Below, one piece after another: positions 22,934 through 33,112 of a stretch of 64,000 bases of DNA; position 1 is the first letter of the stretch; each line of letters opens with the position of its first letter. The notes beneath the pieces were generated by a model that saw only the letters and a program-made list of their open reading frames with translations, ran no database searches and had not been told where the DNA came from. A program made the position numbers and the translations under genes. Source of the stretch: Parasponia andersonii (Eukaryota > Streptophyta > Magnoliopsida > Rosales > Cannabaceae); assembly GCA_002914805.1 (NCBI GenBank), contig JXTB01000185.1, positions 406,406-470,405 on the forward strand, written 5' to 3'.

Positions 22934-25900
22934 TTATTGATAATAACGACGAAGTTATTCTGCATTCCAGGCATGCTCAATCTTTTGTCCACCGATGCGA
23001 GCTAGATTATATGTCCTAGGTCGAATGACGCTATCAATAACATAAGGCCTTTCCCAAGAAGGCCTAAATACACCAGCACCATGTTCTTTATTATTAGGTA
23101 GAACTCGTCAAAGGACAAGATCTCCAACTTCAAAATGTCTATCTTTGACTTTGGAATTATAATAACGAGCAGTTCGTCGTTGATATAATGCAATTCGGAG
23201 CTGAGATTGTTCACGCCGTTCTTCTAAAAGATCGAGATCAATTCTCAGTAATACATCATTCTGATTTTGCTCATAAACAGATCGCCGCAGGGAGCCCGCA
23301 CCAATTTCAACAGGGATCATCGCCTCATATCCATACACCAAAGAGAATGGACTCTCTCTAGTAGTAGTTCGTTGTGTGGTGCGATAAGCCCATAAAACTT
23401 CTGGAAGTACCTCTGGCCAAGCTCCTTTATGCTCCTCCAGTTTTGTCTTTATATTTTGCTTGAGTATTTTGTTTATCGCTTCGACCTGCCCATTGGCTTG
23501 AAGATGAACAACAGCGGAGACACTTTTCTTGATGCCCAAGTTATTGCAGAAGTCACGGAACTCGTCACAGTCGAATTGCTTTCCATTATCAGATATTATG
23601 GTATGTGGTAAACCATAACGACAGATTATAGATTTGTAAACAAAATCTATCATCTTCTTTACGGAGATGGTGCTCAAGGCCTCGGCTTCTGTCCATTTTG
23701 TAAAATAATCGACTCCAATCACCGCATACTTTAAACCATCTCGCGCTAATGGAAGTATCCCGATAATATCAATTCCCCACACAGCAAATGGCCATGGACT
23801 AGTCATTGAAGTTAAAGGAACATGTGGTTTTCTAGGAATGGTCGTGAACCATTGACATTTGTCACATCTCCTAGAAAACTCCAATGTATCTTTCTTCATG
23901 GTTGGCCAAAAGTAACCTTGTCGAAGAATCTTGTTTGCAAGCGCTTGCCCCCCAGAATGATTTCCACATATTCCTTCGTGAATTTCCCTCATAATATAGC
24001 GTGCTTTTTCATCATAGACGCATAATAATAATGGCGAGCTGAAACTCCTTCGATAAAGCTTTCCATCCTGGATGATATAGAGAGCTACTTTCATACGAAG
24101 CCGCTTTGCATCGTCTTTATTCTCAGGGAGATCGCCATTTTGTACATATCGCATTATGGGATCCATCCACGACGGTTCTTCATCAACTGGCATAATTACT
24201 TGGGGTTTAACCTCGATGCTTAGTGATATAAGAAATTCAACGGGAACTACCCCCAACAATTCTGCATCTTTCGTCGAGGCGAGCTTAGCGAGCGCATCTG
24301 CCCGGGTATTTTTAATGCAAGGAAGAAGCTGAATGTCATAAGTGTCGAACGTTAAGAACAACTACTGTACCTTCTCCAAATAGGCCATCATTCTTTCTCC
24401 TCTCGCTTGATAATCACCCTTAACTTGACAGACGACCAGCTAGGAGTCGCTATACACTTCAATTATTTCGACCTTCATTTCCTGTGCGAGCTTTAGCCCA
24501 GCTATCAGTGCTTCATATTCGGCCTCATTATTCGACGCTGGGAATTTGAAGCGAAGCGCATAATGAATGTTGTGCCCTTCAGGGTTGATTAAAACTATGC
24601 CCGCACCTGCTCTATTTTCATTCGATGACCCGTCAACATAAAGCTTCCACAATTTTGATGTATCTGAGGCGGTTTTTTCGAGTATTCCCGTGGAAAGATC
24701 GACGTCGTATGTAAATTCTATAATAAAATCTGCGAGGGCCTACTCCTTTATAGCAGTGCGAGGTTGAAAATTGATGTCAAATTGACTCAATTCAACAGTC
24801 CACTTAAGCAGCCGTCCCGACGCCTCAGGTTTCTGTAAGACCTGTTTCAATGGGAAATTCGTGAAAACCCGGATGGAATGAGCATAAAAGTAAGGTCGAA
24901 GCTTTCTTGATGCAATGACGAGTACCAGTACTAATTTTTCCATTTCTGGATATCTGGTTTCAGTATCAAGTAATCTCTTACTTACATCATACACTGGTCG
25001 TTGAATATTTGCCTCCTCGCGAATTAATGCGGCACTCATCGCATACTTAGAAACAGTGAGATATAGGCATAATTCTTCTCCCGGATTTGGCTTCGACAAG
25101 AGTTGAGGAGAACCCAAGTGTTTTTTCAATTCTTGGAACGCCTGCTCGCATTTCTCCGTCCACTCGAATCTTTTTGATCCCTTTAACACCTCAAAGAAAG
25201 GTTGGCATTTATCGGTTGATCTGGATATAAACCGACTCAGAGCAGCTACTCTTCCTGCTAGGCTTTGCACATCCTTGGGTTTAAGAGGAGATTGCATATT
25301 AATCAACGCTTGTATCTTCTGAGGATTTGCTTCAATTCCTCGCTGATTGACCATAAAACCCAGAAATTTTCTAGATCCTACTCCGAATGCACACTTCTAG
25401 AGATTAAGCTTCATCTGGTATCTCCGAAGGATTTTGAACATCTCATCTAGGTGCTTGATGTGATCTTCGGCTTTCTCCGATTTGACTAGCATGTCATCGA
25501 CATATACCTCCATTGTCTTGTCAATTTGCTTTGCAAACATCATATTGACAAGACGTTGGTAGGTTGCTCCCGCGTTGATAAGTCCGAAGGGCATCTTTTT
25601 ATAACAGTATAACCCTCAGTCAGTGATGAATGAGGTATGTTCCTCATCTAGCTCGTACATGGGGATTTGGTTATATCCTGAATATGCATCCATGAAACTC
25701 AAAAGTTCATGCCCCGAAGTCGCATCTACGAGCTGGTCGATTCTGAGAAGAGGAAAGCTGTTTTTAGGACATGCTTTGTTGAGATCGGTGAAATCAATAC
25801 AGGTCCTCCACTTCCCATTAGGTTTTTTTACCAAAACCGGATTTGCAAGCCAGTCAGGGTAGAAAGACTCTCTTATGAACCCAATTTCGAGCAACTTCTC

Positions 25901-26860
25901 TCCCTCTTCTTTTAATGCGATGTAGCATTCTGGATTCATGACCCTTCTTTTCTGTCGTACAGGCTTTGTCGGATATATGTTAAGATGGTGGGATATGATC
26001 CTTGAATCAATCCCTACCATATCCGAATGCTGCCATGCAAAGTTATCCAAATTAGACTTCAGAAAAGTGACCAATGAAGCTCGCACAGGTCCTTGAACCT
26101 CTGTTTCAATCTTTAAAGTCCTGGAAGACAGGTCGAATGATAAATCCTCCAGGTCTTCAACGGGTCCAGTTCTGACCTCTTCGTCAATTTCTCGAGGATC
26201 GAAGTCTTCGCTGGTCGTTTCGATTGACGCTTTGTCCGTTGCCATGACTGACGCTTTGTCTGCTGCCACGACTGACAATTTGCCGGCTACCACGACTGAC
26301 GCTTTGCCCGCTGTCTCGACTGACGCTCTCTCCGGCAGGTGGACCATCATTGTGCGAGATATCGCATCCTTTGCTACAAGTTTTAGCGAGTTGTTATAAC
26401 ATGTCCTCGCATCATATTGATTTCCTCGCACCTCGCCTACCCCGTGTTGGGTTGGGAACTTCATTGTTTGATGGTAGATTGAGATGGCAGCTCGAAGTTC
26501 CCTTAATGTAGGTCTTCCTAGCACAGCATTGAAGGCAGAGGGGCAATCTACCACTAAAAACTGGGTCATTACTGATGAAACCCTTGGAAAGGTCCCAATA
26601 GTGACCATCAGTTCAATCATGCCCATAGGCATCAGGCTGTCACCAGTGAAATCGTAGAGTGGAGTGGTGGTAGGCTTCAGGTCGCTCTCATTCAACCCCA
26701 TCTTCTTAAAGGCGTCGAAGTACAAGATGTCCACAGCACTTCCGTTATCGACCAATACTCGCCACAACTGTGTACTTCCACAATTAATTTTTATGACCAG
26801 CGCATCATTATGCGAATAATGGACCTCCCTTGCATCCTGCTCTGTGAAGGTAATGTCCAT
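22934..26860 (-). pseudogene. Tat element pol: protease, RT, RNase H, second RNase H, integrase
   Basis: All domains lie in one minus-strand frame. The protease region has LVDNGSAVDILY (active-site D-N-G in place of D-T/S-G, usual for Tat) near 26760. RT follows with FMDAYSGYNQI and VYVDDMLVKS (catalytic Y-V-D-D) near 25500. RNase H is at 25354-24740, a second RNase H (YVDGSSN.N, SNNEAEYEAL) at 24652-24440, and integrase at 24361-23108 with an HHCC finger (CDKCQWF), DIIGILPLARDG and IISDNGKQFD. The frame ends at 22934. Stops interrupt it near 25613, 25396, 24739, 24439, 24360 and 23107, among others, yet no indel shifts the frame. Inactive copy. Confidence 0.92.
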
Positions 26861-28799
26861 ATCCGATACTCATTGAAGCTTGCGTGGTCGCTGCTCAAGA
26901 TGCATGATGTTGGTTAGCGGCTGCTGTCGAGCTTCTCGCGCATACCTGTTTTGTGCTCTCTTGGAATCTCCTCCAACGTGCGGTCCTCCGAAAATAGTTC
27001 GCACCTCGCGCTAAATTTTTGGAGGTCGCTGTTGGTCTTCTTCTCGCCTTTTGTTGTTCTATCTGGTGTACTGCTGTAATCGCCCCTCTCTAATCAGCCT
27101 TTCAATTTCATCCTTCAGGGCAAAGCAATTATTAGTATCATGCCCAATATCATTATGATATCGGCAGAACTTTTTGGGGTCACGCTTTATCCTGTCCCGC
27201 TTCATCGGTTTTGGTTGTCAGAATCGCTCTTTCTGGTTTGTGACCGCATAGATATGATCTATGGGTGCGTTTAACTCTGTGTGATTGTTAAACCTCATGG
27301 GAGCTCTTGAAATCTCTTGCCTTTTGGGTCTAGGCTGATTCTCATTAGTCTGTTCATTATTTCTCTTGTTTTTCTTATTACCGTTTTTGTTGGTAATGAC
27401 CGCATCTTTAGTCGCATTTGTCCTTCCTTCTTTTTTAGTTTTTTGAAGATTCTCGCGCGAAGATTCTAACCTCAGATGCCGACCAACTCTTCGGTAGAAG
27501 TCTTCAAGAGTTCTACACTCTCGCTGAAGTAATTCCTCCCAGAGTGTAGTTTCTGGTTGCACCCCAGCCATCATGAGAGTTAGAACTCCTCCTTCAGGTA
27601 GGTTGTTGACCTTTGCCAATTCTGAGGTAAATCGATTGAGATAAGACCGTAGAGTCTCCTCTGAACCTTGTCGGATCGCAGACAAACTAATAAGTGGAGC
27701 AGTAAAATTCTTTGCAGCTTGAAACTGTCTCAAGAACGCCGTCTGTAATTGTTGCCAGGACGAGATCGAGCTCCTTAGAACCACTTTTTTGCTACTCCTG
27801 AGAGAGTTACAGCAAAACATCTGCACCGTACATGATCATTGACACGATGTAATTCCATCAAGTCACTGAAGTGATCCATATGGTCCTGTGGATCAGTTTT
27901 CCCATCGAAAGTGTTAATGGTGGGAAGTCTGAATCCAGTGGGAAGGGCTGCAGCGCGAACCTCCTCGCTGAATGGCGACTGACGATACCCATCAGTGAGC
28001 TTATCGTCCTAACCATCAAGTACATCTAATGCGATTCTTAAATTATGAACATCGACGTTCAGAGGGAAAACATCATCTCTCGCTGGCGGCACAGGCGGCC
28101 TTCGTTCGTTATCTTGATGCATGGTGGGTTGGTCAGTAAAGTCTTCTGCGATCTGTGAGAGGAATCCAGTGAAATCGTTCGACGAGACCGACTTTGGTCG
28201 TTGTGATGCGATACGGATCGATTATGACTACGTCATCGCTCCAAATACTGTCTTAGGTCTGCAAGATCTTGTCTCGACTCTCTGCTGATTCTTTCGAAGA
28301 TGCTTCTCGATGGTCGTCCTTGTTCGCCGCTCAAGCGATCTTGACTATTAGTAGATTTACAAGAAGGTTGTGCACGATCACGGTTCGTACTTGAACTCTC
28401 CGTACCAGATTCTGGAGGTAAGTTTGCGACCTTGCCTTTCCCTTTGGAGATGCGATCTTCATGACGCTCTTGCTGAGTTCTTGGCTGGCTGCATTTTTTC
28501 GTCTCTAGGATCTATATTCCTTTCTCATGTAATTGAGCAGGACGTTCTTTGGGACATTCGTGTTGTGGTGGGATCACCATCTGCCCTTCAGCAAGTCGTC
28601 GCAGGGTGTCATTGATCTGGTTAGTGACTTGCTGAAGGTTTACCAGTGTCTCCTCCATACGATCCTGTCTCTGGGAAAAGTTTTCTGTTGCAGTCATAGT
28701 AGGCTGATCCGGAGCAAAGTATGCCTGTGTAGCAGCAGTACTTTGAGGTTGGTTTTGGCTAGTTCCAGTGACTCTGGTAGTATTTCTAGTGTTTGCCAT
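26861..28799 (-). pseudogene. Tat element gag
   Basis: A first frame begins at 28799 (MANTRNTTRV, Gln/Thr-rich) and is stopped at 28512. The core gag domain is at 27826-27218 (SSWQQLQTAFLRQFQ, then QGSEETLRSYLNRFT), followed by a basic tail. Further along the same frame comes a zinc-knuckle-like CRYHNDIGHDTNNC motif with DEIERLIREGRL near 27110-27050. The core and the knuckle share the frame of pol; the N-terminal 28799 frame is offset, implying a shift between 28512 and 27826. Several nonsense codons make it non-functional. Confidence 0.85.
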
Positions 28800-28843
28800 T
28801 ATTAAAAAAGTGGATTTTTACAAACTTTTCCGCTGGAATAGCC

Positions 28844-28860
28844 CTCCTTCTAGCGCCAAT
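28844..28860 (-). other. Primer binding site of the Tat element
   Basis: Directly after the 5' LTR end (CATCAACA on the minus strand) comes ATTGGCGCTAGAAGGAGGG. The TGGCGC start is the expected complement of a tRNA 3' end ending in GCGCCA. I cannot name the tRNA with certainty. Confidence 0.7.
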
Positions 28861-29164
28861 TGTTGATGGAGGTTTTATCAACAATAAATTTAGAAAAAAT
28901 TAAGAGATGTGGCTTGTGTGTGTTGGGTTATTAATCAAAGCAAATAAAGAGAGAAGATTTTATAGTGGTTCAGCCCTAAAAAAGATGAGCTTACGTCCAC
29001 TGTTTTTCACTATTTTATAAAGAATTACAAGCACTCAAAGTTACAATATCTCGTCTGGAAATCTATCTCAAATTGGGAGTCGGAATTTCGAAGTCTGAAA
29101 ATTAGAAAATTGGAAAAGTTGAATCCCTTTTTCTGGAACATTGAGTCTCCTTTATATAGGTGAG
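28861..29164 (-). repeat. Tat element 5' LTR, cut by assembly gap
   Basis: Starts TGTTGATGGAGG and matches 18506-18809 with about five transitions. The rest of the LTR and the right insertion junction are hidden by the N run. Confidence 0.92.
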
Positions 29165-29218
29165 NNNNNNNNNNNNNNNNNNNNNNNNNNNNNNNNNNNN
29201 NNNNNNNNNNNNNNNNNN
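29165..29218. other. Assembly gap (54 N)
   Basis: Undetermined bases inside the 5' LTR of the Tat element. About 370 bp of LTR plus the target duplication are missing, so the true gap is larger than the N run or the LTR is deleted. Confidence 0.99.
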
Positions 29219-29986
29219 GCATTTTGCCACGTACAGGAGGAGAGAGAGACAGAGAGATAAGGCTAAAGAGACTTGGATAGAACTCTTGGTGGCTGTTGCT
29301 TCCAATTTATTATATGTATTTTGCTTTAAAAAAAAATACCGAAATAGAAAATTAGGGAGATATAAATAGAATATGAAAGTGATATATATGGGATAGCTAA
29401 ATATCAAAATTTACTTTCTCTTTCTTTTCAATAGTATCGGCAATTTGGACTAGTTAAGTCATCACTTGGACCTAAATTGAAAAAGTAATTAATCTGACTA
29501 TTTATTTAACCCTTTTTAAAACTTGTAACTTTTATATCCTTTCATCTCTTCCCCTCTTGTGTGGATTTCCCATCTCTAAGTTTCTGTCTTTTGCGTACAT
29601 CTCTGATAGCATAGAATTTCAAAATTCGGAAAACGTTGAGCTGACTATGGCAGAAGAATCAAATATGTATATACAATTTTGTTTTATGTCCTTTTAAAAA
29701 AATAATAAAATTTATGCACGATTCCTTGATTCTTTTTAGTCATTTTTTGTTTTTTAATTTTTGAAAGGCGGGTGTCGTTGTTAAGTAATTTTTGGATATA
29801 TCGATTAACTCATTAATTTGTTCATTTTTTTTTTCTCACGAAAAAAAGGGTTCATTCTGTCTACATCAAAATCTTGATAATTAATCGGTGGAGAAGCCTA
29901 AAAATTATTAATGGGTGGTTATGCTCATATAATAGTTGAATGTATAGCCATCCGAGAAAGCTTGCATTGATTTTCATCTAACCTCA
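29219..29986. other. Intergenic between two retrotransposons
   Basis: AT-rich DNA in which the missing GH1 first exon would be expected if it had simply been displaced by the Tat insertion. No G-TSAYQ-type coding is visible on the minus strand. Confidence 0.5.
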
Positions 29987-30229
29987 ATGGAAACTGACTC
30001 GCTGGCGCTGGTCTCTGTCCAAGCTCTCTCCCGTAATGACACTCTTTCTGACGATAATTTGATTATCTCTGATATTTCTCGCATGTTATCTAGTTCAAGC
30101 GATGGCCCTTGTTACTTTATTATGCGCATTGGTTATTAGTGTGATTTTTTTTCTCCGGTCACCAACATCCGCTGCACACGATACCAGAACGGAGTTCACA
30201 CCGGTTTGATGTGTGTGGTCGCAAAGTAG
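29987..30229 (+). other. Unassigned coding-like fragment ending at a Copia LTR
   Basis: An ATG at 29987 opens 50 codons (METDSLALVSVQAL..., acidic, Ser-rich) to a TAG at 30137. The same frame then continues open for 29 more codons (CDFFSPVTNIRCTRYQNGV) to a TAG at 30227, three bases before the presumed LTR edge at 30232. Base composition is less AT-rich than the surroundings. I do not recognise the protein. It may be the 5' part of a host exon broken by the Copia insertion, or chance. Confidence 0.3.
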
Positions 30230-30231
30230 CG

Positions 30232-30386
30232 TGTGTTAAGTTTCTAGAGAGAAAGATGAAACAAAGAACTCATTTCATTGATTGATAAGAACAGAACAAT
30301 ACAGGGGTTTATACAAGCTATAGTGCAGGATTCTAACAATACAAGTAAGTACTAACTAACTAAGACATGTGGCTCTATGACTTTCA
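30232..30386 (-). repeat. Short 3' LTR of Copia element B
   Basis: About 155 bp running from TGTGTTAAG to CTTTCA in the plus direction. On the minus strand it starts TGAAAGTC, has a TATA-like TTGTATAAACC, and ends AACACA. A GAGGGGGGCTA polypurine tract (30400-30389, minus) abuts it. The 5' LTR is absent, so the edges are inferred. Confidence 0.6.
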
Positions 30387-33112
30387 ATAGCCCCCCTCAA
30401 ACTTAGAGTATATAAGGATTCTACTTTATGTTTGCTCTTCAAAAATAGAAACCTGGAACTAGTGATAAGCTTAGTTAGAATGTCTGCAGTCTGATCATAG
30501 GATGGTACATATCTTATGTCCACAGCTCCCTTCATCACCTTTTCTCTGACAAAATAGAGGATAAGCTCAATAAGCTTAGTTCTAGCATGTAAAACCAGAT
30601 TTGCAAACATAAGTACAGTGCCGAGGTTATCACACCACAAGACTGGAACCTGTGATTATGAAACTTGAAGTTCAGTTAACAATGATTGAACCCAAGTTAT
30701 TTCAGTTGTTAAAGCTGCAACACTTTGATATTCCGCCTTAGTACTATTCCTTGATATTCTCCCTTGCTTCTTAGATGCCCAAGATATTAGTTTGTCACCA
30801 AAGAATAAGCAAAAAGCAGTTGTTAATCTCCTGTCATCAGGATCACACGCCTAATCAGCATCTAAGAAGCCAAGCAAATTGAGATGAGCTAGTTTTCAAA
30901 GATGCAGACCATGATCTAGTGTTCCCCATAGGTACCTAAGGATTCATTTGACTGTTCTCCAATGTGATTCAAGAGGATTTTGAATGAATTGGTAGACACC
31001 CTATTAACAGAGTAAGAGATTTCTGGCCTTGTGATTGTTGCATATTGGAGAGCTCCAATGATGCGTCGGTAAAGCTAGGGGGTCAGCAACAGGATCACTA
31101 CCAAAGTTAGACAACCGTTGACCCCTTGTCATAGGTGTAGGCAAAGCATTGGCATTCTGCATTTTAGCTTTACAGAGTAAGTCTGTGATGTACTTGGTTT
31201 GATTGAGGTGCAAACTACCTGAGGCTGTATGTTCAACTTTGATCCCAACGAAATAGTTGACAATACCAAGAACTTTATGAGAAAATATATCATACAATTG
31301 AGTGATCAGCGAGGAAATCACAGCGGCACTACTTCCAGAGATTAAGATGTCATCTACATAGACTAATATTATTGTAGAATGACTAGTAGTATTCCTTAAG
31401 AAGAGTGAATGATCTGATTTTGCAGAAGTGAAACCAAATTCTTCTAAAGTAGCCCTAAGTATGTCAAACCAAGCTCTAGGAGCTTGTTTAAGCCATATAA
31501 AGCTTTAGTAACCTTGCAAACAAGATTAGGATGTTGTGCATCTTCAAAACGAGGCGGCTGAGACATGTACACTTTTTCTAGCAAATCTCTATTGAGAAAT
31601 ACATTGTTGACTCCAGCTGTCTTATTGTCCAACCGTAATACAGTGCATATGAAAAGACTAACCTGATTGTTGTGGATTTAACTACTGGACTAAAGATCTC
31701 AGTGAAGTCAAAACCAACAACTTGATGAAACCCTTTAATTACAAGTCGTGCTTTATATCTCTGTATACTCTCATATGGATTTTCCTTTACTTTATACACC
31801 CATTTACATCCGATTGCTTTTCTATTTGGAAGAAGTGGCACCAAAGTCCAAGTTTTGTTTCTAATTAAAGCCAAAAACTCATGTGGAGTGGCATCTTTCC
31901 GGTGAGTTTATTGAAGTACTTCTTGAACTGAGCTAGGCTCCTTAGTTGTAAGAAACACCTTGGGTTTTTGTGTGCCAGATTTAGACTGGGTTTGCATAGA
32001 GTGACCAACGTTTGGAGGCGGAAGTGGTGCAGAAATAGACAATGTTGGGATAGAGTCAGGTGTTGAGTCTACTACTACAGCTTTTGGAGCCACAAGTGCT
32101 GAACTTGATGAATCCTACACAAGAGAAGTTAGACAAGAAACAGAACAAGAGGGAATAATAGGAATGATAGATGTTGAGCTAGGTGTAGAAGAAGGCAAGT
32201 TAGTGATAGAAGTAGAAGACACAGATTTTGAATATGGAAAAGCGGTTTCATTAAAAATAACATCACGAGAAATATAGATTCTGCCTTTAGGATCTAGACA
32301 CTTAAAATCCTTATGATCCAAACTATAACCTAAGAAGGTACATTCAATGGATCTTAGTTGGAGTTTATCGTAATTAAAGGGTCTCACTTTAGGAAGATAT
32401 AAGCATCCAAAAACACGCAAGGGCTTGTAATCTGGTTTTTGTTTCCACGGTACTTCCAAAGGCATTTTTCCAGATAAAATAGAGCTGGGCAATCTATTAA
32501 TAACATAAACAATTGTTCTAACAGCTTCATCCCAGTATCTCATAGGCATTGAGGCATGAGCAAGCATAGCTAAGGCTTTTTCAATGACATATGTCTATGT
32601 TTACGCTCGATAACACCATTTTGCTCCCTAGTTTTAGGACAATAAACCTTATATATAATAAATACTATGAGAAGTAAGATAATCTGTAAAGGCTTGGTAC
32701 TCTCCTTCCTAATCGGTTTAGATAGATTTAATGGAACAACCAAATTGCAGTTCTTCTTGAGTATTTAAGTTGATGACAGTTTGTAATGCATCTGATTTGT
32801 GTCTTAGTAAATGGATCCGGGTGAATCTGGAAAAAGGCATCCACAAACGTAAGATAGTAGCTATAACTACTTGCAAACAAGGTAGGAAAAGGGCCCCATA
32901 AATATGAGTATAATAGTTGCAATAGTTTAGTATATTGAGTTTCTGAATGTGAAAAAGGAAATTTGTGAATTTCTCAAAGCAGCAAGCATTACAAAAATTT
33001 GAAATTGAAGTCTTTGGATTATTTTGGTTTTATCAAGTGTGTTATCATTTTTCTTTGAATTGTTTGTTAGATTTATTGATTTAACCAAAGGCATCAATGG
33101 ATACAAGGCCAT
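30387..33112 (-). mobile_element. Ty1/Copia element B, 5'-truncated
   Basis: Minus-strand pieces from 33112 down to about 30400: the integrase end (GPFPTLFASSYSYYLTFVDAF near 32880, then MPMRYWDEAVRTIVYVINRLP near 32550), the linker, reverse transcriptase (NKTWTLVPLLPNRKAIGCKWV near 31850; KVLGIVNYFVGIKV near 31270) and the Copia RNase H (MWCDNLGTVLMFANLV, SYDQTADILTKLI near 30500). Frames are broken by several stops and slips. Gag and protease are missing, and no 5' LTR is found after 33112. An old, dead fragment. Confidence 0.85.

Larger units (their letters stand above)
18506..29164 (-). mobile_element. Ty3/Gypsy LTR retrotransposon, Tat lineage
   Basis: Coding direction is minus. The left (3') LTR is 18506-19178, and the right (5') LTR starts at 28861 and runs into an assembly gap at 29165. 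The first 304 bp of the two LTRs differ at about five positions by eye, all transitions. Internal order in the sense direction is gag, protease, reverse transcriptase, RNase H, a second RNase H (LYVDGSSN, SNNEAEYEAL) and integrase, then an opposite-strand gene before the 3' LTR. The second RNase H and the antisense gene are features of the Tat lineage. GTAAC (18501-18505) is the left flank; its right-hand copy is hidden by the gap. Insertion is in the first intron position of the GH1 gene. Confidence 0.92.

Noticed and set aside
28370..28805. Plus-strand frames opposite the Tat gag
   Set aside because: Shadow of the gag N-terminal frame, with no domain similarity.
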